Assembly (NCBI GenBank): GCA_001643675.2
Contig: LSRY02000014.1
Coordinates: 1,536,001 to 1,600,000 of the forward strand
DNA length: 64,000 nt
Direction of reading: 5' to 3'
Origin: Monocercomonoides exilis
Taxonomy: Eukaryota > Preaxostyla > Oxymonadida > Polymastigidae
The notes below the pieces were generated by a model that did no database searches, was not told the origin of the DNA, and saw only the letters and a list, made by a program, of their open reading frames with translations. Positions 20,539 to 32,613 of the stretch are shown in pieces. Each line of letters opens with the position of its first letter. Position 1 is the stretch's first letter. The position numbers and the translations under genes are program-made.

Positions 20539-23500
20539 ATGGATGTAAATCAAAATGCTTTTCTTCTGGAGGCTCTATCAGATGGTTTTACTCAACCATT
20601 CAAAGATGGGTCATTAAAAATTAGTCAAGCAAGCCCGCTGTTTCCCGTGTCAACATTAACATGTTCTCGTTTTCCAGAAATTTATAATTCTTATTCAAAT
20701 ACACCACTTTTTCAAGAATTTGCATGCTCAAGCAAATCTCCATACGAATATTCATCTTTTCCAAATGGAGATTCTTTTTACCAAACGATTAAGTTGCGAA
20801 GTAATTTTGATCTTTCTTTTTCCTGTGTTCCTTTCATCGATAATTCAATAATTTCAAAAGAGGCTCAGAAAACTGAACTTGAAAATCATCCAGATTTGAA
20901 ATATCCATTTCTTGGTTGCTGTATTTCATCCATTGTCTGTGATGAATTTACAATACTTCTATCTCGATCTGGAGTCAACAATGATATTCTTAGATGCCAA
21001 TTTATTTCAAATTATCTCAATTCAAGTCACAATGATCCAAACGTACTGCAAACTCCAGTGATCTTGAAAGAATTACTTTTTAAATGCAGCTCTGAAATAT
21101 TGGAAATTCAATCACCACGCTCAGCACTTCAGTATTATTCATTTGCAGAATCTTTGATGTTCTCTGTGAAATTTCATTCATCTTTTGATCTGATGCACTT
21201 CACCCAATCATCTAATCCTCGTAACTGTATCACAACATATCTCGATGAATCAGCTCCTTCATACATTACAGATCTCGTTCCTGAGTTAGTTCTTCACACC
21301 CCTTCAACACCACGCCCAATGCAGATGGTTTGGTCGTCTCTGTTTCCTGAGCTGTCTGTTGTGCGGCAGGACGGAGGAATCTTCGTCGCCAGCCACCCAT
21401 CGCCCACCAGCCCTCCTACGCTTTGTGCAGAAGACCAGATACTGGCAGACATAGCGAGCTATGGATACGACTATATTCCTTCCACTTTCTTCGAGCCTTC
21501 TTCTTACACTTCTTCTTCTTTGGGTACTTCTTCATTTCATTCTTCTGCCTTCATGTCCTCCTCTGCTTCCTCCTCCCCAACCCCCTCCAAGCGTATCTTC
21601 TACCCGTGGCCCATCCGCTCCATCTGTTTGTCTCATTCCCTCCGCTCCTTCTTAACTGCCTGCTCCACCCGCATCTGCCGTGCTGATGTTCGAGTGGGAG
21701 GCGAATGCTCAATTGTGGCTGAGGTCAAAAGGGACGAAGAGTCACAGATTGCTGTTGACAGCATTGCAGCCACAAGAACGAGGCAGAAAATGCGGCAGCA
21801 GAAGCTGAGGATCATGCGGAAGGTAAGGCAGAAGGAGTGGGCGAGGAGAAGGAAGAGAGAAGGGAAGAAGGAAGAGAAACAGGAGAAGTTTGGAACTGCA
21901 AAGAGAAGGTTGATATTGGATGATGAAAGCGATGATGGAGAAGAAGAAGATGATGATGATGAAAGTGATGAAGAGAAAAGGCGTAAAAGACACAGAAGAA
22001 AAGATAATGAAAGTGATAGAGAAGAATTAACAGGCAAAAGCAGAGAAAAGCGAAGACGAGAAGAAGAAGAAAAAGAAGAAGAAGAAAAATTCAATGACGA
22101 AGATAACAACGACAATAATTACAATGATGATAACGAATCCAACGAAGAAGCAAACCTCCTTCCTCTTCCACGCCCCTTGTATGGCTATGCAGCAAGAAGA
22201 TCGACACGACAATTGGACCAGTTTTGTGGGGATCCTTTTCTGATGATGGGAAGAGACGCCTCGTTTGCGGCTTCAGTTTACAGACAGCCACGGAGCTGGC
22301 CAGGGAACAGGAAGGAGGAGGAAAGGAAGAGAGGAGAAAGAGGAGAAGGAGAAGAGAGAGAAAGAGGAAGAGGAAATGAAAAAGAGAGAAGAAGAGGAAA
22401 AATTGATTCTTATGAAGTCAATGAAGACCAAAATAGAAGAGCAATTGATTCATTGGAGGCATTTAACAAGCGAGGCGATAGAAGCAGAGCAAATGTGTTT
22501 CGAACACATCGTGTTCCTTCGTCATTCATCACGGCAATGGAGCATCATCCTGACCCTTCTTCGTATCTTTTTGCAGTTGCGACTCCAACTCAACTTCACG
22601 TTTATGATGAAAGATTTCTGAAATGTCCTGTTTCTTCCACTCCGAATTCATCATCATCATCATCTTCTTCTTCTTCGTCTTCTTCTGCTTCTTCTCATGC
22701 AACTTCTGCTTCTAATCGCATTTCATTTCAATCAAATGACGCTTCTTCCTCTTCTTCTTCATCCTCCTCTTCTTCTCTTCCACCTCGTCCTCTGCTTCAG
22801 TGGGAGCACAGAATCACTCGAACGAGATGGGGAGGAGGAGGCGGATATAATCAAAACAAAGACACAAATGAAGATGAGAAGAACGAAAGAGAAAGAGAAA
22901 GAGAAGAAGATGAAAGAAGAGGAGGAGGAAAAAGAGGAGGAATAGAAAAAGGAAAAGAAGGTAATAATGATTATGATAATGATGTTGATTCTTTCAATGC
23001 GAAAGAAGCAAAGCAGATGAATTCTGAGAATGGAAGACTTTTTCAACCAGAAACAAATTCATTGCAAACTTCATATTTGCCTCGTGCCGGAATAACAGTT
23101 ATGCCATTTTCAGGTGGCGGGCTGCGGATTATTCGGTGGATTTTGCCTGCAAAATACGAGACAGGAAAGGGAATAATGAAGCAAATGCCTGAAGGATTGA
23201 TTGGGGGAAGCATTGAAGGCACAGATATGGTTTTATTCCCAATTCATCGAAACGAAACTTTGCCGGTAGAAGAAATGGAAAAAGAAAAAAATGGGTTGAA
23301 TGAAAATGCAAATGAAAATGAAAATGAAAAGAGGATGATGATTAAACCAGGAAGTGAAATGGACAGCAAAGATTGGGGCAAAGTTAATCCTCAGAGGAAA
23401 ACGCAAGCCAACAAAAAGATAGAAAGAAAGAAAAATATTCCAAATTTTAATTCGAATAAGGAAAAATTGTGGGCCAAGCGGTTTTTTGCGTCTGGAGATG

Positions 23501-24671
23501 AATATGAGACAGCTTTATATGGCTTGTCTTCGTTTACTCACAAAATGATGTGCAATAATCCAGTTTTGTATGCTCTTTATGGGACTGTTAATATTTCTTG
23601 TTCTTCTTCTTCTTCATCTTCATCTTCTTCCTCTTCTTCATCTCTTCTTCTCAAAACCCATCAATTAAACAATCAATTTCTTCTTTCTCTATTCAGTCAG
23701 CATTCTTTGCTTCCTCTTCTTTTCCCTCCTTCTCCTCTTCCTGTTCATCGGCTTGCTATTTCACAGACGGATATGCTAAGACAACTGATTATAAGAGAAA
23801 CTTCGGTAAAAAAGGGGAAAATGAAAAAAGTTAATAGAAATGAAGAATTTGATAGAAATGAGAAAGAAAAAGAAAAAGGAAATGAAAATGAAGAAAGAAA
23901 TAGAAAAGAAAAGAGAAAAGAGAAAAGTTATGAAAATTTAAATTCAAATTCAACTTCGAATCAAAAATCAACCTTTTCTCAATTTTCTTCAGAATTTTCA
24001 CAAATTTCACAAATTTCCAATGAAAATCGTTCATTCTCACTGAAAAAAAGGAGAACTTTGCGTTTTGACTCAAAAAAATTTCAGGAATTTTTTGAGTCGA
24101 TTGTTGGAAAAGAAGAAATGATAAGGCAAAAAGCAGAAAGTGAAGGCAAACCGCTTGCTCCAAGAGCCATTTTGAGGGTGAATTCGCTTTTTCCTTCGGC
24201 TTCTGTTCAAAACAATGATTTTTCTTCAAGTTCATCATCATCATCATCTTCTTCTTCTTCATCTTTATCTTCATTAACTTCTTCTTCCTCTATTTCTTCT
24301 TTAAATTCTTCTTCTTCTTCTTCCTCTTCTTCTTCTTCTCTTCTCCCAACCCCCATCACTCAATCTTCACTCGAACTCTCTCACTCTCTTTTCACCCAAC
24401 TTTCTTCGCATTCTCTTCAATTTTCTCTTCCTCTCCCGCCAAACAGCAATTTGATAGGACAATACATTCCTTCGGATTCTCAGCTAATTTCTGGTTTTGC
24501 TCTTGTTCCGCTTAGAAAAAAAGAGGAAAAAGTGAAAAATGGAAAAAATAAAAATTTGAAGGAAAAAAGAAGAATAGAAAAGAAATGCTCTTCTTCGAAT
24601 TCTTTCTCTTCTCAAAATTCTTCTTCTTCTCATAACACAATTGTTTCTTCTCAGCTTTCACAAACACAAAA

Positions 24672-24721
<50 letters not shown>

Positions 24722-27051
24722 TAGAAAAGCAACAAAATGAAAGAAGAATTTCAAAAATTCCAAATTTGCCGGCAAAGATATGGGCGAAAAAACTTATAAA
24801 GGGAAGAATAAAAGAAATAAATTCACAGAATTTACCAAGTAAAGAGAAAGAGAAAGAGAAAGAGAAAAAAAGAAAAAATAAAAAAAAATCAAAAGAAAAT
24901 AATATTGGAACAGAAATATCAACATCCAAAAAAATAAATGTTTCAAAAATTTGGGAAGGAATTTCATTGAATAAATTTCTCAAATCCACAAAAAAAATTG
25001 TGGGTGAATTGAAGAAAATTGAAGAGAAAGAAGATACTGATGATTCAAGCGATGAAGACAATGAAATGATAAATAACTCAAATTCAAACGAAGAAGAGGA
25101 AGAGGAAGAGGAAGAGGAAGAGGAGGAAGAAGAAGAAATCGAAATTTCAAGTGCAGAAATCGAAATTAAGAGAAACGAGGATAAAAAATGTGAGCCGATG
25201 ACGATGGTTGTGCATTCAACAGGATGTAATGAACTGACAGGGCAAATGTTTCGATTCAACATTGACAAAATAGAAGAAGAAGAAAAGGAGAAAACCACAA
25301 AATCCAAAGAGAAAGAGAAGAAGATGCAAATTAGTGCGCTTGCGGGAATGGAAGAAGAAGAAGAAGAAGAAAATAATAATAATAATAATGAAAATGAAGA
25401 AAGCAGTGAAAACAGTGAAAAAAGCGAAGAAAATACAGAAAATTCTGAAAATTCAGAAGAAAATTCAAAAGAAAATGAAGAAAAATCAGAAGAAAATGAA
25501 GAAAATGAAGAAAATGAAGACGAAGACGATTTAGCGATGAGTCAGAAGAGAAACATGCGAGCATCACAATTAAACCCTCTTTTGCAGCCAGATCATCTTT
25601 CTCAACACGAAAGAAATTCAATGCAAACACGAAAAATGAATGAAAAGAGGGGAAATCAATGGGACATGATACCAACATGGATGATTGAGAGGTGGGACGG
25701 GTTTGTCAAGGAGAAAGAGGCAGAGGAAGAAAATGTGCCATTTTTGGAGTATTTTGAGTGGATTAATGGAGAAAATGAGAAGATTAGGGGATGGAAAGAA
25801 GGAGAAGGAGGAGAAAGAGGAGAAAGAGAAGAAGAAGAAAAAGAGAAAGAAGAAAAAGAAGATAAAAGAGAAGAAGAAGAAGAAGAAGTGGAAACTCAAC
25901 TTGAAGAAACTGTTATGCCTTCTTCTTCCTCTTCTTCTTCTCTTTCCTCTTCTCTTTCTCTTTCTTCCTCTTCCTCCTCTTCTTCTTCTGATATTCCAGA
26001 AGTTTTTAATTCTTCCTCTTCAACAGAAATTTCTCCTTTTATTCACAAAAACCAGTTTTCTTTGCCCAAATCGTATTTAACTTTGTATTCACTTCCTGTT
26101 TTTCCTCCTTTTGTTCCGCCGAACGGAACAGATTCCCTTTTGACTTCGATTTCGCTTTCGCGTTTTGTTCCAATTGAAATTCAAAAGTGGAAGCAGAAGC
26201 AACTTAAATTTGATCGATTTTCTTCCTCTTCTCCTTCTTCTCCATTGAATTCTTCTCATTCTTCTTCTTCTTCTTCTTCTTCCTTCTCCTCCTCTTCTTC
26301 CTCTTCATTAAATTCTTCCTCTTCTTCATTAACTTCTTCTTCTTCTTCATTTCTTCCTCCTCAATTCATCCACACCCAGTGGTATCCGCACACAGTTATT
26401 TCTTCGAGTCTTGTTTTGAACAAACTGCAAAACGAAGCAAAAGCAATTTTGAATGTTTATTTGCTTTCTTTGCCTTTCACCTTTTTGAGGCAACTTTATC
26501 GTTCTGTTTGCAAAATTCGAAGAATTTCAAAGAAAAAAAAATTGAATTTGGAAAATAATTCGACAAATAGAGAACAAATAGAGAAGGGAGAAGAAGAAGA
26601 GGAAGAGAAAGAGGAGGAGGAGGAAGAAGAAGAATTAAGTTTTGCTGAAATGGCACAGAAAATTTCAGAAGTTTTGTGTTATGTTCCGTTGAATGGAAGG
26701 TGGAAAAGAGGAAGGATAAATGGAAGTGAAGGAAAAAAGAAAAGAAAAGAAAGAGAAGAAAATTCATCTGAAAATGGAGTTGAAGAAGATAAAGAAGAAG
26801 AGGAAGAGGAAGAAGAAGAAGAAAATGTTAATAATGATTATGATTGTGATTACTCAAATGAACAATATCAAAACTTCTTCTTCTCTCCCATCCCGTTTTA
26901 CCCTCAAAATTCGCTTCAAATAAACCTCAGCTCTGATTTTGTGATTCCTTCTAAGGGATTCTCTTCTCCATTAACACTTGCTGACTTGCTGTATTTCATT
27001 TCGAATTCAAAGAATAACTTTACAAACAAGCAATCAATTTCTTTTGATATT

Positions 27052-27083
<32 letters not shown>

Positions 27084-30000
27084 CTCTTCCTCCTCCTCCT
27101 CCTCTTCTTCTTCTTCTTCTTCTTCCTTTTCCTCCTCCTCCTCTTCTTCTTCTTCATTAACATTATCTCAACCATCAAACCCCAAAACTTCCTCTTTTCC
27201 TCTCTCAACCTTCTGCTCATCCTTCACTCACCCAATGATTTCTTTTACCTCCATTTCTTTACCCTTTTCCACAAATCATCCATTTAATTGGCTTTCTTCT
27301 CTTTCTTCCCCTCAAAATTCTGATGTTTCTTCTATTGACACCTCTTCTCTTCTCTCAGCGTTAACCACATCTTCTCAGTTCTCTTCTCTTTCTCAGTCAA
27401 CTTCCACACTCATTTCAGATATTTTAGCACAACAACAACATAATAATCAGCAATCTTTCTCTTCTCCTGTTATTTCAAATCAATTTTCTGCTTCTGCTTC
27501 TGCTTCTTCTTCTTCTTCTTCTTTTCAGCTTAATTCTCGTTCGTCTCCGTTTCGAGTCATTCCTTCTTCTTTGCCTTGGTTGCCTTATTCTGCACCTATT
27601 TTCTCTTTCATTGCAAAACAAGAAAAGGAAAATAATTCGAATAAATCGACAAATGAAACAGTAAAAACAGAGAAAGAATCGCAAAACAATCAAATTTCAA
27701 AGCAATTTTCCGAGAAAAAACTTGAAGAATTCACAAAATCGTCTCTTTTAGGTTCTCTTCTGCTTTATCTTTCGCTCAAATGCGTTGTTGTTTCCAATGT
27801 GATGAATGTGACCAACCCTTCTTCGATTTCTTCTGACCCATTTGTCTTCTTTCCGTGGCGTTCAGTTCGTCCTTATTTGCTTTCGCATCTTCAGCCATTT
27901 TCTACTCATTCAGAGACAGCTTTAACAAAATCAATCGCAAATTCTCAAACAACAGCAAATGAGTTACAAACAAAAGAAACAAAGGAAACAAAGGAAACAA
28001 AGGAAACGATGCAAATTCAACAGGAAAACGCAATTTCTGATGATATTTCTTCCCAATCTGTGTCAAACAATGAAAAAGAAGCAGATAATTCCACATCAGA
28101 TACATTAATAACTGAAACAAGTGAAAATTCTTCTCCCTTTTCGAACATCACAAAGCAGCTGACGCAAACGTCTTTCATTCAAATGGAGCAGATCCCCACG
28201 CAAATCGACGAAGAAGGCATTATCAGCACAATTAGCAGTATTTATTCAGAAAATAACGATAAAAATAAGAGCAACAATAGAAATGAAAATTTTAATAATA
28301 ATAATAACAATAATAATAGAACTGAAAAACAACCGCAGGAAGTATTTAGAATGAAAGCATTGACACAAAGAACAATGAAGACGATGTATTTGCCAAATAA
28401 GAATGATATTTCAACTCTTTCATTGAGCTTACAAACACATTCAAGCAATTCTAAATCTTCTTCCTCTTCCTCTTCTTCTTCCTCTTCTTCCTCTTCCTCT
28501 CCTTCTCCTTCTCCTTCTCCTTCTCTATCTTCGCAATTCAACACCCCCAAAACCATTTACTTCAATCTCCTTCACCCGCGCCTCGGTTTCCGCCGTTTCA
28601 CTCGCTTTAAAGTGGTCAATGCTCAAAGGCAAGTTCTGATTGTGACTGAAATGGCAACATCACCCGAAAGTCTGCTTCACAAAAGAATCGAAAGAATTAT
28701 GAAGAAAAGAGAAACAGTTCAGGATGAAGTGGAAGTGATAGAAGAATTTGAAAGCAAATCGAAAAATAAAAATAATAATAGTAATAGTAATAGTAATAGT
28801 AATAAAAAGGAGAAGGAAACAAAAGTGTCAAAGAGAAAGACAAGGCAGAAAACACACAAAGAACAAAAAAGCACAATTTTGTCATATTTTCCAAAGAAGT
28901 TGGCGATTGTCAATTCGAAAATAGCTCAGTTTTCATCGTCTTTCCAAATGTTGTATGCTTCTTTGATTTCCAAAGCAGATATCCACACACAAACATTCAA
29001 ACACTCCTTTTTCAATTCTTTTGCCCGAAACATCTGCCTTCTTCTTTCTTCTTCGTTTTCCACAAGTATTTCTGAAGCCACAATCAACTTTCTTGCTGAA
29101 AAGCTATCTCAAATCCATCTCGTTCCTTTCTTCTTCTTCTTCCCGTTTGCTTCAACAAGCAACACCCCATTTAAAACGTACTCTCGTCTTTATTCTTCCC
29201 TCTCATCGAGACAGCAATGGCTCGATTTGATGGCAAGAAGGGCGGAACACACAGTCGCTGCTGCTGCCAGAAGAGAAAGACAGAAGCAGTTTCGCATTGA
29301 AGAGAAGAAGAGACACAGGGCAGAGGTGATTGAGAAGATGAAGAGCAAGATGAAGCTGATGAGTGCTTCGAGTGCTATGGGAGGAGGAGGAGGAGGAGGA
29401 GAGAATGGAGTCCAAGAAAGTGCACAGAATAAGATGGAAATGATGAAAAGGAAGAATCCATTGAATATGAATAGGAACAAAATAACGATTGGGGGAACGG
29501 TGAGAAAGAAAGGGAAGAGAGGGAAGGAAGAAAAGGAGATTTTGAATGAGAAAGTTGGAGGATTGCAAGTGGAAGAAGAAGAGGAAGGAGAAAAAGAGGC
29601 AGAAACAAGCAAAAAGGGAGAAGAAGATGAAGAAAAAGAGGAAGAAGATGAAAAGAAAAAGGAAGACGGAGAAGCAGAAGAAGCAGAAGAAGAAATAGAG
29701 AAGAAAAATAGAACAGTTTCCTTTGAAATGACTGAAACACAGCAAGACTCAACAAAAAGACAAGAAAAAGTCAATGGTGAAGAGAATTCTATTCAAAATG
29801 AAAAAACAATCAAAGAAGTTAATGGAATGCAAACAGAATCAGAAACAATAATAACATCTGGATCTTCATTGACTTCAGCTTCCTCTTCTGCTTCTCAGTC
29901 AATTTATGTGTTTTCGAATCCTCTTCTTCCTGTTTATCAGCAAAAGGATACGATTGCTCTTCCTCAGCCAAATTCTTCTTCTTCTCAGAGAAATGAATTT

Positions 30001-31761
30001 TCCACTTCTTCCACTCCATTTTCGTACCAACAAAGTAATTCACAGAACAAATTGCATTTTCTCTCTTCTCTTCCTTCTCTCTTTCATACTCAAAAAGAAG
30101 ATGAAAAAGATGAAAAAGCAGCAACTTCTTCAAACAAAGACAAACAAAATGAATCAACAGAACTTCCTGAATGGCTCACATCCCTTTCACTCTCAGACAA
30201 AATGTCTCCCGAAACACAAGCAGGCAACTGGCATTCTTCCTTCTCGTTTTTGGATCATTCGCTTCTCTTTTCTGCTGCTCTTGACAGAATCAACGGGACA
30301 AGGCATTCAACGCCTGCTGCAGTGATTGGAGTGGCGGATGGAGTTGTGAGTGCGCTGCTGAGCGAATGGATGGCGTTTGTTTGGAGCACGTTGGGAAGAG
30401 GGAAAGAGGAAGGAGGGACAAACGGGAAGAGGAAAGGGAAGAGTGAGGATGAGGGTGTTTGGAGTGCAAATGATGAGATGGATTCGTTTTATGGACTTTG
30501 GATGAGGAAAAGCGATCTTGTGAATTTGAAAGAAGACGAAGAGAAAGAGAAAGAAAGCACTCAAAATCAAGAAAGAAATGAAGGAGCATTCATTTTACCC
30601 CAAAGAGAAATTACCAGAAGGGAGTTCATAAAAGCGATGGTGATGGCGAAAGTGGCGAAGGACAGAATCGACACAAATCTCTTTCCCTCGCACGCCAAAC
30701 ACGTCGTTCAGCAATCACAAAGAGAGCAATTTTATTCCTCTTTGCGTTCACCTCGGCCTGCTTTGTCTCCTCTTCGCGTTTCTTCGCTTTCTGTGCCTCA
30801 GCCGCCTTCTTCTCCCTTCAGTGCGATTGAGCACACAGACGAAGCAGTTGAAAGCGAAGAGACTTTTATTCCCCCTGTTGATGAGTTGGATGCGCATGTG
30901 ATGTCGATCTGGGTTGATGTGGAAGCACAATATCCGCTTTTCTTGGGAATGAAACAGCAAAATCAGCAGAATCAACAAAATCAACAGAAGAAGAACATGT
31001 TTTATTCAAATTCTGCTCTTGTAAATGCATTTAACGCTCTTATTTCTTCAAACACATTAAAACCGTCTCCAATTCCGGCTACGAAAATCTCAGGGACAGT
31101 TTCTCTTTCTTCCGTAATCTTGTTCCCTTTCCTCCTCTCCTTCGTCAACTCTGCTCTTTCTTCTCCTCAAATCCGTCCGTCTTATCTCCGCCTCTTCCGC
31201 TGGTCTGGTTTGAGGCGGCTTTTAACACGCGGGCAGCCTTCTTCTCTGATTGCTGCTTTGTTCCCTCCTTTCCGCTCTTCCTTTGCAACTCCTGCACAAA
31301 ATTATCACATTCAAACTCAACTTGCACAAACTGGTTCAACAACAGCAATTTCTTCTTCTTCTTCTTCTTCTTTTGCTTATGCATCCGCTTTTTCAACTTT
31401 GCATTCTCAAGCACCTTCTCCTCCTCCATTTCCAGGTGTTTCCCCTTCTCCTCTTCCTCCTCCTTCAATTTCTCCTTCCCTCTCTCTTTCTCTCTCGCCT
31501 TCTCCTCCTCCTTCTCCTTCTCCCTCTCTTTCTCCCTCTCCTTCCCCTTCTCTTTCCCCTTCTGCTTTCCTTGCTGCTTCCTCTATGTTCTCATACGCAA
31601 CACAAGCTCCTCTGAATCCTTCTTCTCCTGCTCCTTTTGTTGCTCCTTCTCTTTTGGCGCATAATTCAGCCATTGCAAATCAAACTGGCGAAACACAGCA
31701 AGTTACACAGACTCAGAACGAACCGACTGATTTTGACTCGTTTTTGGATTCGTTCTTTTGA
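20539..31761 (+). CDS. 3740-residue protein, possible Pol I initiation factor TAF1C/Rrn6 homologue with massive low-complexity inserts
   Basis: One exon of 3740 codons, ATG at 20539, TGA at 31759. Residues 1-330 are globular. About 355-390 (PWPIRSICLSHSLRSFLTAC...RADVRVGG) and 655-760 (HRVPSSFITAMEHHPDPSSY, FAVATPTQLHVYDERFLKCP, then after a Ser run PLLQWEHRI) resemble the beta-propeller strands of TAF1C/Rrn6, where a 'lDeRfp..PLl.W.H' pattern is conserved. That is a memory-based similarity, not a search. The rest alternates Ser runs, Glu runs, Lys/Arg/Glu helices and short globular islands, for example 3215-3290 around ELPEWLTSLSLSDKM. The C-terminus is acidic and aromatic (DFDSFLDSFF). If correct, it would act in the nucleolus in rDNA transcription. 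Human TAF1C is under 900 residues, so three quarters of this protein would be insertion. Another WD/propeller protein is possible. Confidence 0.45.
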
Positions 31762-32613
31762 TGGGGAAAGAAGATAATTGACTGACTGTCTATCTGTTTG
31801 TTTGTTTGTTTGTTTGTTTGTGTGTTCAAGAAGAAAGAAACAAATTTTTATTTATTTGAATTCTGTTTTTATGAATTAATCTGTTTGTTTGCTTGTTTTG
31901 TTTGGTTGCTTGGTTGCTTAATTTGACTCATTTCATCATTTCATCAACGATTTTGTGTGTCCAACTTCCAAATTTTCTTCCCCTCCAAATTTCAAAATGG
32001 GGAAAGAAAATGAATCAATAAAATTATTTGGAAAACAAAATATGAAACGTCCAATTCAAAAACAGTTGATTTATATTTTATTTTTATTGATTTTGAAGGA
32101 AGAAAAAAATAAAATAAACTTATTTGAATTATTTTAAGTAAGATTTTCAATTGCTAAAGCAACTGCTTTGATGATAATCCCAAGAATGATGACAAATTTG
32201 AGAGCAAATACAGAAAACAGAAAACAGAATTCAAATAAAAGGAAATAAAATAGAAAAAAATAAAAAAAGGAGAGAGAAAGAGAGAAAGAGAGAAAGAAAG
32301 ATTAAAAAATTAGCAGAAATATAACCAAAACAAAGAGAAGTGAATCAATTCAATAGAATTATCACAAGAGAAATGAGGTGATGTGGAATATGAGAGCGTA
32401 CAAGTTAATCCAACAAATAACCTTTGAAAAAATAAATGAGAGAGAGAAAAAGAGAAAGAAAGAGAAAAAGAAAGAAAGAAAGATGAAAAATAAATGAAAT
32501 AAATAAAATAAAATATTATTATGTGTTTTTGCATATTAAAAAAGAGAAGAGAAGAGAAGAATAAAAAGAATAAAAGAAAGAAATTAAAGAAAAGAAAAGA
32601 AAATTTTGAAATG
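31762..32613. other. Convergent intergenic region with simple repeats
   Basis: Lies between two gene ends. Contains a TTTG tandem run at about 31797-31822 and GAAA/GAGAAA-type repeats at about 32260-32300 and 32435-32500. Both 3' UTRs must be here. No gene is seen. Confidence 0.5.
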
